Source: Alphaproteobacteria bacterium
Lineage (GTDB): Bacteria; Pseudomonadota; Alphaproteobacteria; UBA11073
NCBI GenBank assembly: GCA_013289145.1
Contig: JABDAM010000014.1
Coordinates: 1-32,238 of the forward strand
Length of the DNA stretch: 32,238 bases
Direction: 5' to 3'
Part shown: in pieces, positions 7,180 to 16,121 of the stretch
How the letters are laid out: every line of letters begins with the position of its first letter
How positions within the stretch are numbered: position 1 is the first letter of the stretch
Notes under the pieces: generated by a model
Database searches by the model: none
Told to the model about the DNA's origin: nothing
The model's input: only the letters and a program-made list of their open reading frames with translations
Translations under genes and position numbers: made by a program

Positions 7180-8703
7180 ATGGCCACCCCGCAACTCAGA
7201 CTTGATTTACGCGCCCAGCAGCAATTGGTTATGACACCCGCGCTGCAGCAGGCGATTTCGTTACTGCAACTCAACAACTTGGAGCTGTCGGCATTACTGG
7301 CACAAGAGGTTGAGCAAAATCCGCTGCTCGATGTGGCCGGCCCTGAAGATAACGCGACCGAAACACGCGCGGAGGTTGAGAAACCTGAGACAGCGCGTGA
7401 TGTGGCGGATCTTGTCGGCGATGCGCCGCGCAGCCTGAGCAATAATGAAGCGGTGCTGGAACAGGGCGAACGCGACGAAGGCCCCCGTGAAAGCGACAAT
7501 ATAGTTGAAAGTGATTATGAAAGCGGGATTAATGATTGGGCTGAAGTCACGGCTTCGGGTTCATTCGACGCGCATGGCGACAGCGATATTTTTGACAATA
7601 CTTCGGCGCGCGGCACGCTGCGCGATCATTTGCTGACGCAAATCCAGGTGGATTTTCAGGGCGCGGATTTGGCGGCGGCGACGCTGCTTTGTGATTATCT
7701 GGATGAAGCCGGATATCTGCGCGCCGACGTCATCGAAATGGCCGACCAGTTGCGCGTGGAGCCGAATGATCTGCTCCTTATTATAGGCAGGCTGCAAAAA
7801 CTGGATCCGCCCGGGATTTTCGCGCGCAATCTGGCGGAGTGTCTGGAATTACAGCTGGCGGAACGCGACATGCTTTCCGCGCCGATGGCGAAATTGCTGG
7901 CGAATTTGGAATTACTCGGCAGCCATGATTTTGAAAAGCTGCAAAAGAAAGTCGGTGTGGACCGAGAAGGGTTAAATGAACTCATCGCGCAAATCCGGCA
8001 ATGCGATCCCAAACCCGCCGCGGCGTTCGATCACGCGCCGCCCGCGACGTTGATACCGGATATTTTACTGCGCGCCGTGCGCGACGCGGATACGGGCATG
8101 GATGACTGGGAAATTGAATTGAATGCCGAAACGCTGCCGCGCGCGCTGGTGCGGGAAAAATATTTCACGCGCGTCATGGACGGCGCGCGCGACGATAAGA
8201 CGAAAAAGTTTTTGAAAGAACGTCACGCCGCCGCCCATTGGCTGGTGCGCGCCCTTGCCTCGCGCGCGGAGACGATTTTGAAAGTCTCCAAAGCGATTGT
8301 TAAAACGCAAAACGATTTTTTCCATCAGGGCATTCGCGGCCTGAAACCCTTGACGCTGAAAGACATCGCGGCCGAGGTCGGCATGCACGAAAGCACCATT
8401 TCGCGCGTGACGACGGGCAAATATATGGCCACACCGCGCGGGACGTTTGAATTGAAATACTTTTTCAACGCCTCGCTCGGCTCCGCCCACGGCGGCGCGG
8501 ACTATGCGTCAGAAAGCGTGCGCCAGCGCATCAAGCAATTGATCGGCGCGGAAAAACCGGATGACATTTTATCCGACGACAAACTGGTCTTAATGCTGCA
8601 ATCCGAAGGCATCGAAGTCGCCCGCCGCACCGTCGCCAAATACCGCGAAGCGTTGGGGATTCCAGGAAGTTTCCAGCGTAAACGCATGGCGAAAGTGAAA
8701 TAG
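7180..8703 (+). CDS. rpoN: RNA polymerase sigma-54 factor RpoN
   Basis: The product has 507 residues. Region I opens immediately with RAQQQLVMTPALQQAISLLQ and LSALLAQEVEQNPLLD, the activator-responsive Gln/Leu-rich segment. An acidic region II follows, then the core-binding domain (GIFARNLAECLELQL). The C-terminal HTH has TLKDIAAEVGMHESTISRVT, and the RpoN box ARRTVAKYREALGIPGS recognises the -24 promoter element. It directs nitrogen- and flagella-type promoters with enhancer-binding proteins. The ATG at 7180 matches the family's N-terminus but has no Shine-Dalgarno because a palindromic repeat abuts it. Downstream hpf and ptsN are the classical neighbours, here separated by an MFS gene. Confidence 0.96.
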   Translation: MATPQLRLDLRAQQQLVMTPALQQAISLLQLNNLELSALLAQEVEQNPLLDVAGPEDNATETRAEVEKPETARDVADLVGDAPRSLSNNEAVLEQGERDEGPRESDNIVESDYESGINDWAEVTASGSFDAHGDSDIFDNTSARGTLRDHLLTQIQVDFQGADLAAATLLCDYLDEAGYLRADVIEMADQLRVEPNDLLLIIGRLQKLDPPGIFARNLAECLELQLAERDMLSAPMAKLLANLELLGSHDFEKLQKKVGVDREGLNELIAQIRQCDPKPAAAFDHAPPATLIPDILLRAVRDADTGMDDWEIELNAETLPRALVREKYFTRVMDGARDDKTKKFLKERHAAAHWLVRALASRAETILKVSKAIVKTQNDFFHQGIRGLKPLTLKDIAAEVGMHESTISRVTTGKYMATPRGTFELKYFFNASLGSAHGGADYASESVRQRIKQLIGAEKPDDILSDDKLVLMLQSEGIEVARRTVAKYREALGIPGSFQRKRMAKVK

Positions 8704-8762
8704 GACTGGGAGTTTGGGAACTGGAAGTGAACGGCCCTTCTCAACTTTCAAACAAACTCCTC
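8702..8762. repeat. Degenerate iterated-word palindrome at the rpoN/MFS junction
   Basis: The left arm GGGAGTTTGGGAACTGGAAG lies right after the rpoN stop. A pyrimidine-rich right arm (CTTCTCAACTTTCAAACAAAC) runs into the MFS gene. The arms share the GGAGTTTG / CAAACTCC word, a variant of the GGAGTTTAG word of the TAGGAGTT family. The right arm would encode the first residues of the transporter. Confidence 0.4.
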
Positions 8763-9950
8763 GACGCCACCGTGCTCATCGCGGGGCTTGGCTATTTCAT
8801 CGATATGTTTGATTTCTTTATGTATAACATGCTGCGCGTCAGCAGTTTGAGCAGCATGGGATTGTCTGGTGATGCCCTGACGCAGGCGGGTTTACTGGTT
8901 TCGAATTGGCAGCAAGCGGGCATTCTGGTTGGCGCGGTGCTGTGGGGTATTCTGGGCGATAAAATCGGGCGTAAAAAGGGTTTGCTGGCATCCATTCTGG
9001 TTTATTCTATCGGCAGTCTTTTCAGCGCTTGTGTGACCAGCCCCGAAATGTATGCCGCCGCGCGTTTTATTACCGCGATTGGCATCGCAGGTGAAATCGG
9101 CACCGGGATTGCGCTGATTACTGAACGGCTGGCGCCGCGGCTGCGCGGGTATGGCGTGATGATTTTTTTATCCTGCGGCTATATCGGCGTCATCACGGCG
9201 GGATTATGCGCAGAGCTGTTGCCTTGGCGCTGGGATTATATTTTGGGCGGCGTGATAGGTTTGGCCGTGTTACTGACGCGCACCTTTTTAAAGGAATCCA
9301 ATTTGTTTCTGCATACATTGCACAAGCCCGTCACGCGCGGCGGTTTCATGCCCTTGCTGCGTCAGCCGCGTAAACTTTGGCATTTCTTGTGCGGGATTTT
9401 TATGATGATGACCTGCACCTTTGTGCCGCAACTGGTCTTTACCCTCTCGCCCGAAATCGGCAAAGCCATGGGGCTGCAAGAACCCGTTAAGGCCACCACC
9501 GTTTTGATGATCGGCTTCACCTGCGGCATTGCGGCCGACCTGACAGCCCAAATTCTGAGCGAGAAATTGCGCAGCCGGAAAAAGGCGACGTTGGTTTTTC
9601 TGTTGCTCTCCATCGTCAGTTTTATCGGCTATCTCTTTTGGCCGCATCAAACCCTAACGAGTTTTCTGGTCTTTAATGCCCTGATGGCCTTTACCTTTGG
9701 CGTTTGGCTGGTTACGGCCACATGGGTGGCGGAACATTTCGGCACCAATATCCGCGCCACCATCGCGACCGCCACGCCCAGTTTTTCCCGCGCCAGCACG
9801 GTTTTAATGAACCTGGCTTATGGCGGCCTAAAGAGTCACGGCGCTGTTTCGGCGATCGGAATCATCGGCGCGGTGATTTTTACCCTGGCGCTGCTCGGTT
9901 GGTTTGGCTTGCGCGAAACCTATGGGCGGGATCTGGATTATACGAGTTAG
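8727..9950 (+). CDS. Major facilitator superfamily transporter
   Basis: The product has 407 residues and about 12 hydrophobic segments. It carries the MFS loop 2-3 signature GILGDKIGRKKG and a following arginine-rich loop TERLAPRLRG. The opening LDATVLIAGLGYFIDMFDFFMY resembles the metabolite/H+ symporter and sugar-porter groups, but the substrate cannot be deduced. I use the GTG at 8727; the first eight to ten residues come from a degenerate repeat, so an internal start is possible. The stop TAG is the first word of a palindromic element. The gene splits the usual rpoN-hpf-ptsN order and has repeats of the same word type on both sides, so it may be an acquired cassette. Confidence 0.85.
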   Translation: MNGPSQLSNKLLDATVLIAGLGYFIDMFDFFMYNMLRVSSLSSMGLSGDALTQAGLLVSNWQQAGILVGAVLWGILGDKIGRKKGLLASILVYSIGSLFSACVTSPEMYAAARFITAIGIAGEIGTGIALITERLAPRLRGYGVMIFLSCGYIGVITAGLCAELLPWRWDYILGGVIGLAVLLTRTFLKESNLFLHTLHKPVTRGGFMPLLRQPRKLWHFLCGIFMMMTCTFVPQLVFTLSPEIGKAMGLQEPVKATTVLMIGFTCGIAADLTAQILSEKLRSRKKATLVFLLLSIVSFIGYLFWPHQTLTSFLVFNALMAFTFGVWLVTATWVAEHFGTNIRATIATATPSFSRASTVLMNLAYGGLKSHGAVSAIGIIGAVIFTLALLGWFGLRETYGRDLDYTS

Positions 9951-10022
9951 GAGGTAGGAGTTTAGGAGTTATAGGAATTAGCTTTCCTAGTTCCTATAAC
10001 TCCTAAACTCAAAATTCCTAAA
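9949..10022. repeat. Iterated-word palindrome, TAGGAGTT type
   Basis: The left arm (9949-9984) iterates TAGGAG / TTTAGGAGTT / ATAGGAATTAG. The right arm (9985-10020) is its reverse complement, with 23 of 24 bases matching over the central part. It begins inside the MFS stop codon. It could form a long hairpin in RNA and may act as a terminator-like barrier before hpf. Confidence 0.85.
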
Positions 10023-10047
10023 TCATTTCAATAACTTAATTGTTTAC

Positions 10048-10077
10048 TTGACTTCCCCTGGCCAGGGGGTGTAATAT
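10048..10077 (+). promoter_or_regulatory. Sigma-70 type promoter of hpf
   Basis: TTGACT at 10048-10053 and TAATAT at 10072-10077 are separated by 18 bases. The hpf start follows 20 bases after the -10 box. This gives hpf-ptsN their own promoter downstream of the inserted MFS gene. Confidence 0.6.
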
Positions 10078-10097
10078 AAAAATCACAGGTACCTTGC

Positions 10098-10439
10098 ATG
10101 CAGATCTTCATCAAAGGCAAGGGCATAGACGTTGGGGACGCGCTGCGCACCCACGTTACAGATGCTCTCACAGACCACCTCCAGCGTTATTTCGACCGCT
10201 CCATGGATGCCCATGTGACGCTGTCCAAAGAACACTCGGCGTTTCAAATGGACATTGCGCTCCATGTGCCGGGCGAAATCCTGGCGGCTCAGGCGGAGGC
10301 GGCGGACCCCTACGCCGCCTATGACGCGGCGGCGCATAAGCTTTTCACCCAGGTGAAAAAGCATAAATCCCGCGTGCGCGACCATCACAAGGATGATGGC
10401 GAGCGCAATAGTATGGCGGAAAAGGCCAAATCGGCGTAA
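10098..10439 (+). CDS. hpf: Ribosome hibernation promoting factor (short HPF/YfiA family)
   Basis: The product has 113 residues, the length of the short HPF class, with the typical start MQIFIKGKGIDVGDALRTHV. The middle has a basic/aromatic region (LQRYFDRSMDAHVTLSKE). A helix-rich end DPYAAYDAAAHKLFTQVKKHKSRVRDH matches the family pattern of a conserved Tyr-Ala-Ala-hydrophobic helix followed by Lys/Arg. The protein binds the 30S decoding region and silences ribosomes in stationary phase. It is 25 bases upstream of ptsN on the same strand. It lacks the long C-terminal dimerisation domain that many alphaproteobacterial HPFs carry, which is mildly unusual. Confidence 0.9.
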   Translation: MQIFIKGKGIDVGDALRTHVTDALTDHLQRYFDRSMDAHVTLSKEHSAFQMDIALHVPGEILAAQAEAADPYAAYDAAAHKLFTQVKKHKSRVRDHHKDDGERNSMAEKAKSA

Positions 10440-10464
10440 GATCACAGAATAACCGGAGAGTCGA

Positions 10465-10926
10465 ATGATCCAATTCTTAAATTCCCAAGGTATTATGGCT
10501 GACACCCGCGTGGGCGATAAAAAAACGCTGCTGGCCTTGATGGCGGCGCGGGCGGCCAAGGTTACTGGCATTCATGAACGGATTATTTTGGATGGTATCA
10601 TGCAGCGCGAACGCCTGGGCTCGACCGGCGTGGGCAAAGGTATCGCCATTCCGCACGCCCGCCTGACGGGATGCCCGCGTGTGATCGGATTGTTTGCGCA
10701 ATTGCGCACGCCGATTGAATTCGAGGCGATTGACGGCCAGCCGGTGGATCTGGCCTTTATGTTATTGTCGCCAGAGGGCGCCGGCGCGGATCACCTCCAA
10801 GCCCTGGCGGAAATCTCGCGCATTTTGCGTGACGGCGCGATGGCCGACCGCCTGCGCGGCGCTGAATCCGCGGATGCGGTTTTGGCGCTTTTGACCCAGC
10901 CGCAATTCGCGGCCGTGGCGGCCTAG
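10465..10926 (+). CDS. ptsN: Nitrogen PTS EIIA component PtsN
   Basis: The product has 153 residues, with ribosome site CGGAGAG. It is a PTS EIIA domain: TRVGDKKTLLALMAARAAKVTG, then the active-site segment GVGKGIAIPHARL, whose histidine accepts phosphate from NPr. A C-terminal helix follows. The protein acts as a regulator (potassium/nitrogen balance, stringent response) rather than a sugar transporter. The position next to hpf and near rpoN is the conserved arrangement. A strong hairpin follows at 10968-10998. Confidence 0.93.
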   Translation: MIQFLNSQGIMADTRVGDKKTLLALMAARAAKVTGIHERIILDGIMQRERLGSTGVGKGIAIPHARLTGCPRVIGLFAQLRTPIEFEAIDGQPVDLAFMLLSPEGAGADHLQALAEISRILRDGAMADRLRGAESADAVLALLTQPQFAAVAA

Positions 10927-10967
10927 TCAAAAAGCCCTTGCATTCTAGATTTTTAATTTGCTAGCTT

Positions 10968-10998
10968 CGGCTCCTTATAATTATAGGGAGCCGCTTTT
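10968..10998 (+). terminator. Terminator-like hairpin that contains the ankyrin gene's ribosome site
   Basis: A 26-base near-perfect palindrome runs from CGGCTCC (10968) to GGAGCCG (10987-10993), with one G-U pair, followed by CTTTT and immediately the ATG at 10999. It has the form of a rho-independent terminator for ptsN. At the same time its right arm AGGGAG is the only ribosome site for the downstream gene. Confidence 0.7.
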
Positions 10999-12564
10999 AT
11001 GGATATGAACCAAGGATTCGGGCAAGGAACGCCTTCTAATGACGATACCAATCTTGTCGAGGCCTTTGCCTGGGACGGCTTTTTACAAAATGTTGCGTAT
11101 CAAGTCGCGGGGCGGGATAATAAAAACTTGTCGGACACGATTATTGGGGATGGCGAACATTTAAAGGATAGCGACCGTTTCAAATATGGCGGTCTGATTG
11201 ATTATTTAGCCGAAGCATTGCAGTTAGGCTCTCGTTTTATCAGTTTGGAGGCGCAAACACGCCGCAACGCGCTTACAGATACAGCAGTGATGAAAGCCGC
11301 GCAGCAGTTCTTTGTCGATCCGAATATTTCGCAAAAGATCGGTTCACGAATTAAAATCAACGCCGACAATGTATGCTCGTTGATTAACACGGCCATCATT
11401 CAAACCCGACATACAAGGATGGTATCTGAGAATGCGGTTCTCGACACAGGTCCCGTTTATCATTTTGAAATTGCCAGAAACTTACGCCCCAAACTTTTGC
11501 CGGATTTTATGGCGCGACTTGAGAAAAAGGTATTGGACAAGATATCAATAGAATCACCCATAGAAGCCAGCATTTCAATACGAACAGGCCTTTCTGCCGA
11601 ATCGCCGCCTTTGTTTTGCGCTGTCTTTAATCAGCAAACAGAAACCGTCCGTGAGCTTTTATCACAGGGGCATGATCCGGATACCCATGACGGTGATGGT
11701 GAAACGTGCCTTTCTCGTGCAATTAATAATCAAGATCTGGAAATTGCCAAAATGCTGCTTGCAGCGGACGCAAATCCGGATGCTTGTGATTCGAAAGGGC
11801 ACCCCTGTTTATTCGATGCAGTTAATAATGAATACGTGGAATGTGTTGCACTATTGCTGCAATATAATGCAAATCCGAATACATGCGATAGTGATGGTGA
11901 AACATGTCTGTCCCGTGCGATTAACGATGCAATTAATACTGAAAGTCTAGAAATTTCAAGAATGCTGCTTGCAGCCGGCGCAAACCCTGACGATGCTTGT
12001 GATAATAATGGGCGACCCTGTTTATTCGATGCGGTCAATGATGAATACGTAGAAGGCGTTGAATTATTGTTGAGTTATGGGGCCGATCCAAATACATGCG
12101 ATAGTGATGGTGAAACGTGCCTGTCCCGTGCGATTAATGACGAAAATCTAGAAATTTCAAGAATGCTGCTTGCAGCCGGCGCAAACCCTGACGATGCTTG
12201 TGATAATAGTGGGCGACCCTGTTTATTCGATGCGGTCAATGATGAATACGTAGAAGGCGTTGAATTGTTGTTGGGTTATGGAGCCGATCCGGATGCTTGC
12301 GATACGGATGGAGAATCGTGTTTATCGCGCGCGGTGTTTGACAGCAATGAAGAGATTGTCCGTTTGCTACGGCAACCCGTGCAGCGCTTTTTTCCGACAT
12401 CTAGAAAAAATGGCGGAGATGGACTGGGCCCGGATATGACACGGCGCCATCATCTGTTGCGCGGCAAGGGTGATGTTTTTGCAGAACAGAATGACATTGA
12501 ATTGCCATCTGGGACACATCCGCGTTATCGGCAGGCAGTATTCAAAGCCCAATACCTGCCCTAA
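10999..12564 (+). CDS. Ankyrin-repeat protein
   Basis: The product has 521 residues. Residues 1-190 are an unrecognised helical domain. From about 200 to 455 there are tandem ankyrin repeats of the form [28 protein letters not shown] alternating with [26 protein letters not shown], so the evolutionary unit is two ankyrins (67 residues). The C-terminal 65 residues are basic and unrelated. No signal peptide is seen. Base use is visibly AT-richer than flanking housekeeping genes, suggesting later acquisition or relaxed selection. Ankyrin proteins bind other proteins; the partner is unknown. The stop overlaps the convergent leuS stop by four bases. Confidence 0.88.
   Translation: MDMNQGFGQGTPSNDDTNLVEAFAWDGFLQNVAYQVAGRDNKNLSDTIIGDGEHLKDSDRFKYGGLIDYLAEALQLGSRFISLEAQTRRNALTDTAVMKAAQQFFVDPNISQKIGSRIKINADNVCSLINTAIIQTRHTRMVSENAVLDTGPVYHFEIARNLRPKLLPDFMARLEKKVLDKISIESPIEASISIRTGLSAESPPLFCAVFNQQTETVRELLSQGHDPDTHDGDGETCLSRAINNQDLEIAKMLLAADANPDACDSKGHPCLFDAVNNEYVECVALLLQYNANPNTCDSDGETCLSRAINDAINTESLEISRMLLAAGANPDDACDNNGRPCLFDAVNDEYVEGVELLLSYGADPNTCDSDGETCLSRAINDENLEISRMLLAAGANPDDACDNSGRPCLFDAVNDEYVEGVELLLGYGADPDACDTDGESCLSRAVFDSNEEIVRLLRQPVQRFFPTSRKNGGDGLGPDMTRRHHLLRGKGDVFAEQNDIELPSGTHPRYRQAVFKAQYLP
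11740..12351 (+). repeat. Tandem DNA duplication inside the ankyrin gene
   Basis: Three copies of a two-ankyrin unit begin near 11740, 11950 and 12151 (periods of 210 and 201 bases). The second and third are nearly identical at nucleotide level over about 130 bases, including silent positions (for example from TAGAAATTTCAAG through GAAGGCGTTGAATT). The first is clearly diverged. The identical silent sites indicate a recent duplication or gene conversion. Confidence 0.85.
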
Positions 12565-15182
12565 GCCACCAAATTCACAATCTTATCCGGCACCACAATA
12601 ACTTTTTTCGGCGCGGCGCCATCCAAAGCGCGCTGGACGTTGGGTTCCGCCAGGGCGGCGGCTTCGGCTTCGGCTTTGTCCGCGCCTTTGGGGAGTTGAA
12701 TGGTGGCGCGAAGCTTGCCGTTAACCTGAACCGCGATGGTGACGCTATCATCTTCAAGTAATGTCGCATCCGCCACCGGCCAGGAAGTTTCAGCCAGCCA
12801 GGTTTTGTGGCCGATCGCTTCCCACAATTCCTCCGCGACATGCGGCATCATGGGGGCGAGGAGTTGCAGGGCGATTTCGATGGCTTCCTTAGCAGATGAG
12901 CAGACGAGCGGACGAGCAGACGAGGTTTCGTCTTTCAAAACGTCCTCGATTTGGTTCGTGAGCTCGCGCACCCGCGCGACAGCTTTGTTCAAATGGAAAT
13001 TTTCCAAATCGTTATTCACGCCGGCAATTGCACGATGCGCCGCCTGACGTAATTTTAACGCAACTTCATCACTTGCACCGTCATCGTCTCGTCCGCTCGT
13101 CTGCTCGTCTGCTCGTCTGCTAATGAAACCCGTCACCATCCGGTGCAACCTGTTCACATAACGCCACGCGCCGTCGATGCCTGATGTCGTCCATTCCAGA
13201 TCGCGTTCGGGCGGGCTGTCGGACAAAATAAACAAACGCGCCGCGTCGGCGCCATAGGCATCAATAATGGATTGCGGATCAACGACGTTCTTTTTCGATT
13301 TGGACATTTTTTCGATGCGGCCGACGGTTGCGGGCGCCTGATTTCCTTCCGCTAGGAAAGCATTACCCTTTTCATCCCGCATCACCTGTTCAGGATAAAG
13401 CCAGTTGCCGTTTTGATCTTTAAAGGTTTCATGCGTAATCATGCCTTGCGTGAACAGACCCGCAAAAGGCTCAGCGTGATCCAGATAGCCGCATTCGCTC
13501 AGCGCGCGCGTGAAAAACCGCGCGTAAAGCAAATGTAAAACCGCGTGTTCCACCCCGCCGATATATTGATCCACCGGCAGCCAGTAATTCGCGATTTGTT
13601 TGTCAAAGGCGACGTCTTTCGAAAACGGATCGGCAAAACGCGCAAAGTACCAGGAAGATTCAAAAAAGGTATCAAAGGTATCCGTTTCGCGGATCGCGGG
13701 CTCACCCGTTTCAGGACAGGTCGTGTATTTCCATGTCGGATGGCGGTCGAGCGGGTTGCCGGGCTGGTCGAAATCCACGTCTTCGGGCAATTTCACCGGC
13801 AATTGATCGGCAGGCACAGGCACCATCGCGCCGTCGCTCACGCGGTAGACAATGGGAATTGGGCAGCCCCAATAACGCTGGCGGCTCACGCCCCAATCGC
13901 GCAGGCGGTAGATGGTCACGCCCTTCCCTGCTCCGCGTTTTTCAATTTCTTCGAGCGCACGTTGTTTGGCAGCTTCAACCGACAAGCCGTTTAGAAATTC
14001 AGAATTCTGGATCATGCCTGGGCCGGTATAAGCTTCCTTGTTCAAATCCAGATCATTCGGATTATCCGGCATTACCACGGCGCGAATGGGCAATTTATAT
14101 TTCGTCGCAAATTCAAAATCGCGCTGGTCATGTGCGGGGCAGCCGAATACGGCGCCGGTGCCGTATTCCACCAACACGAAGTTCGCAACGTAAACCGGAA
14201 TTTTCCAATTCGCGTCGAAAGGATGCGCGACGGTCAGGCCTGTGTCAAAACCCAGTTTTTCCGCGCGTTCAATCGCGGTTTCCGATGTGCCGAGGGCGCG
14301 GCAATCAGTGATGAATTTTTGCAACGCGGGATTATTCCGCGCAAGTTCGAGTGACAGCGGATGATCCGCCGCGATGGCGATGAAGGATGCGCCGAATAAA
14401 GTGTCCTGCCTGGTCGTAAAGACCGGAATAAACCGCTCGTCTACTCGTCTGCTCGTCTGCTCGTCTGCTATCTTCCAATTGATATGCGCGCCCGTTGATT
14501 TCCCGATCCAGTTTTCCTGCATCGTGCGAACTTTTTCCGGCCAGCGCGGCAACGTCGCCAGCGCAGATAATAAATCATCCGCGTAATGCGTGATTTTTAA
14601 AACCCATTGATTGAGTTTGCGGCGCTCAACCGGCGCGCCGCTGCGCCAGCCCTTCCCGTCCACGACCTGCTCATTCGCCAGGACGGTATTTTCAACCGGA
14701 TCCCAATTCACCCAGCTTTCTTTGCGGTATGCCAGCCCCGCTTTCAGAAAATCCAAAAACATTTTTTGCTCATGGCGGTAATAATCCGCATCACACGTTG
14801 CGACTTCACGCGCCCAATCGAGCGCCAGGCCCATGGACTGTAATTGCTTTTTCATGTGCGCGATATTCTCGTGCGTCCATTTCGCCGGATGCTGTTTGTT
14901 TTCAATCGCGGCATTTTCGGCGGGCAAACCGAAAGCATCCCAGCCCATGGGATGCAGCACGCTATACCCCTGCGCCCTGCGCCAGCGCGCGATGACATCG
15001 CCCAGGGTATAGTTCCGCACATGACCCATGTGGATTTTACCTGACGGATAGGGAAACATTTCCAGGACGTAATATTTTTGCTTGCCCGGCACGGGCTCGC
15101 GCGGGGTTTCGAAAATTTTGCGCTCGTCCCAGCGGGCTTGCCATTTTTGCTCGGCGGCTTTGATGTTGTAACGGTCGGTCAT
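12561..15182 (-). CDS. leuS: Leucyl-tRNA synthetase
   Basis: The product has 873 residues from the ATG at 15180-15182 ([15 protein letters not shown]); a TTG 13 codons upstream is less likely. Class I signatures are present: [12 protein letters not shown] (HIGH) near the N-terminus and [12 protein letters not shown] (KMSKS) late in the catalytic core. The CP1 editing domain contains [11 protein letters not shown]-terminal anticodon-binding domain contains [15 protein letters not shown]. The enzyme charges tRNA-Leu. Unusually, three short segments (about residues 239-249, 685-700 and 753-765) are encoded by a repetitive GCAGACGAG-type DNA word: two read ADEQTS, the third is inverted and reads [11 protein letters not shown]. 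All fall where synthetases of this family have variable loops. Confidence 0.97.
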   Translation of the reverse strand: MTDRYNIKAAEQKWQARWDERKIFETPREPVPGKQKYYVLEMFPYPSGKIHMGHVRNYTLGDVIARWRRAQGYSVLHPMGWDAFGLPAENAAIENKQHPAKWTHENIAHMKKQLQSMGLALDWAREVATCDADYYRHEQKMFLDFLKAGLAYRKESWVNWDPVENTVLANEQVVDGKGWRSGAPVERRKLNQWVLKITHYADDLLSALATLPRWPEKVRTMQENWIGKSTGAHINWKIADEQTSRRVDERFIPVFTTRQDTLFGASFIAIAADHPLSLELARNNPALQKFITDCRALGTSETAIERAEKLGFDTGLTVAHPFDANWKIPVYVANFVLVEYGTGAVFGCPAHDQRDFEFATKYKLPIRAVVMPDNPNDLDLNKEAYTGPGMIQNSEFLNGLSVEAAKQRALEEIEKRGAGKGVTIYRLRDWGVSRQRYWGCPIPIVYRVSDGAMVPVPADQLPVKLPEDVDFDQPGNPLDRHPTWKYTTCPETGEPAIRETDTFDTFFESSWYFARFADPFSKDVAFDKQIANYWLPVDQYIGGVEHAVLHLLYARFFTRALSECGYLDHAEPFAGLFTQGMITHETFKDQNGNWLYPEQVMRDEKGNAFLAEGNQAPATVGRIEKMSKSKKNVVDPQSIIDAYGADAARLFILSDSPPERDLEWTTSGIDGAWRYVNRLHRMVTGFISRRADEQTSGRDDDGASDEVALKLRQAAHRAIAGVNNDLENFHLNKAVARVRELTNQIEDVLKDETSSARPLVCSSAKEAIEIALQLLAPMMPHVAEELWEAIGHKTWLAETSWPVADATLLEDDSVTIAVQVNGKLRATIQLPKGADKAEAEAAALAEPNVQRALDGAAPKKVIVVPDKIVNLVA
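12891..12924 (-). repeat. In-frame GCAGACGAG-type repeat in leuS, copy 1 (inverted)
   Basis: 34 bases of GCAGA(C/T)GAG and GCGGACGAG words on the plus strand. In leuS it is read from the opposite strand as [11 protein letters not shown]. It is an inverted copy relative to the elements at 13085 and 14433. Confidence 0.8.
13085..13122 (+). repeat. In-frame GCAGACGAG-type repeat in leuS, copy 2
   Basis: 38 bases of iterated CTCGTCTG words on the plus strand. In leuS it encodes [13 protein letters not shown] in the anticodon-binding half. It pairs as an inverted repeat with copy 1, about 160 bases away. Confidence 0.8.
14433..14470 (+). repeat. In-frame GCAGACGAG-type repeat in leuS, copy 3
   Basis: 38 bases of CTCGTCTG words in the same orientation and reading frame as copy 2. 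It encodes [12 protein letters not shown] just before the CP1 editing-domain motif TTRQDTLFG. Confidence 0.8.
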
Positions 15183-15250
15183 GCCCGCAGTAAAAAACAA
15201 ATAAGCGCAGGAAGCAAGCAAATCATGGCCATCTCTGGGGGATTAATGCT

Positions 15251-15301
15251 CTAAGAAATGCTTAGAAAAATTTGACTTTTGCGGGCGGATGAGGGTAAAT
15301 T
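15251..15301 (+). promoter_or_regulatory. Promoter and small palindrome upstream of the 15327 gene
   Basis: TTGACT at 15272-15277 and TAAATT at 15296-15301 with an 18-base spacer form a plausible sigma-70 promoter. A perfect CTAAG-AAATG-CTTAG inverted repeat at 15251-15265 lies just upstream of the -35 box and could be an operator. Confidence 0.5.
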
Positions 15302-15326
15302 ACGATGAAACATTAAGGAGATAATC

Positions 15327-15593
15327 ATGGCTAAAAGAGAAAAGCCGCGAACCCTGGAAAATTATAATGCGATCATCCTTCACTTTTTGAAAGCGCGGGA
15401 AACGGTACGTGGCAAAATAAACGGGCAAAGCGCAGAAATAGACAAAGCCATCGTAGCCGGGGCAGTTTTACATTATCATCTTCTTCCTGGCGAAGACTCG
15501 CCGCGCTATGAAACGCTAGATGAAATTGCAGAGGATTTGGGCCTCCCCTTTACCCAGGTAAAAGTTATCCGCGATCAGCTTCTCCAGCCTTAA
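15327..15593 (+). CDS. Small hypothetical protein with a helix-turn-helix-like end
   Basis: The product has 88 residues, with a strong AAGGAGATAATC ribosome site. It is soluble and charged, with no signal peptide. The last 25 residues (TLDEIAEDLGLPFTQVKVIRDQLL) have the spacing of a sigma-region-4-like or winged helix-turn-helix; the first 60 are not recognised. It lies on the opposite strand between leuS and the DUF3576 lipoprotein gene, which are normally neighbours, so it looks inserted. It has its own promoter. Function unknown. Confidence 0.68.
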   Translation: MAKREKPRTLENYNAIILHFLKARETVRGKINGQSAEIDKAIVAGAVLHYHLLPGEDSPRYETLDEIAEDLGLPFTQVKVIRDQLLQP

Positions 15594-15599
15594 AAGGGA

Positions 15600-16121
15600 T
15601 TAAGGCGCCTGTTCCTGCGTCACCTTCAGCTGCCGCGCGCGGGTTAGGATGGTGTCTTCCATCTTGCGGGCGGCGCCTTCGGGCACGGTGGCGTCTTGCC
15701 AATGCCCCTGACCATCCTTGGTCTGGCGAAAGAGGCTGACGCGCACGCTATCGGCGCGGAGTTGCTGGTCCAGGATGACAATATTGGCTTTCAGCCGTTC
15801 ATCCGTGACATTGCCGGGGCTGTGCCAGTCGGTCAGGATAACGCCGCCAAAGGGATCGGCGTTTTGTATAGGCATAAAAGACACCGTATCCAGCGCCGCG
15901 CGCCATAGGTAGGCGTTGACGCCGATGCCGCTCCCTTGCTGCTGTTTTTTCTTTTTCCCGCCGAACAGGCTCAGGCCGTCATCGCCGAAAATGCTTTCGC
16001 CTTTATTGAAGCGGCTGCCGCTCTGCTCCTCACTGGGATAGGACTTTTCCACCTTTGATTCGCCCGAACAGGCCGAAAGTATGAAAACCAAAGCAAAAAC
16101 AGCGGATAGAAAACGCATCAT
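15600..16121 (-). CDS. DUF3576-family lipoprotein
   Basis: The product has about 173 residues. A signal sequence MMRFLSAVFALVFILSAC ends in the lipobox LSAC, so the mature protein should be lipidated. After a low-complexity region with KKKKQQQ comes the DUF3576 core GIGVNAYLWRAALDTVSFMP and DPFGGVILTDWHS. The family is typical of alphaproteobacteria and is usually encoded immediately upstream of leuS, as here apart from the intervening 15327 gene. Two consecutive ATGs (16121, 16118) are possible starts. The molecular role is not established; an envelope function is likely. Confidence 0.87.
   Translation of the reverse strand: MMRFLSAVFALVFILSACSGESKVEKSYPSEEQSGSRFNKGESIFGDDGLSLFGGKKKKQQQGSGIGVNAYLWRAALDTVSFMPIQNADPFGGVILTDWHSPGNVTDERLKANIVILDQQLRADSVRVSLFRQTKDGQGHWQDATVPEGAARKMEDTILTRARQLKVTQEQAP

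Noticed and set aside
11740..12351. Ankyrin DNA repeat as a CRISPR-like array
   Set aside because: The repeats are coding, 201-210 bases long, contiguous and without spacers.
13733..14311. 192-codon plus-strand frame opposite leuS
   Set aside because: Antisense to a certain gene, Arg/Ser/Pro-rich and without a ribosome site.
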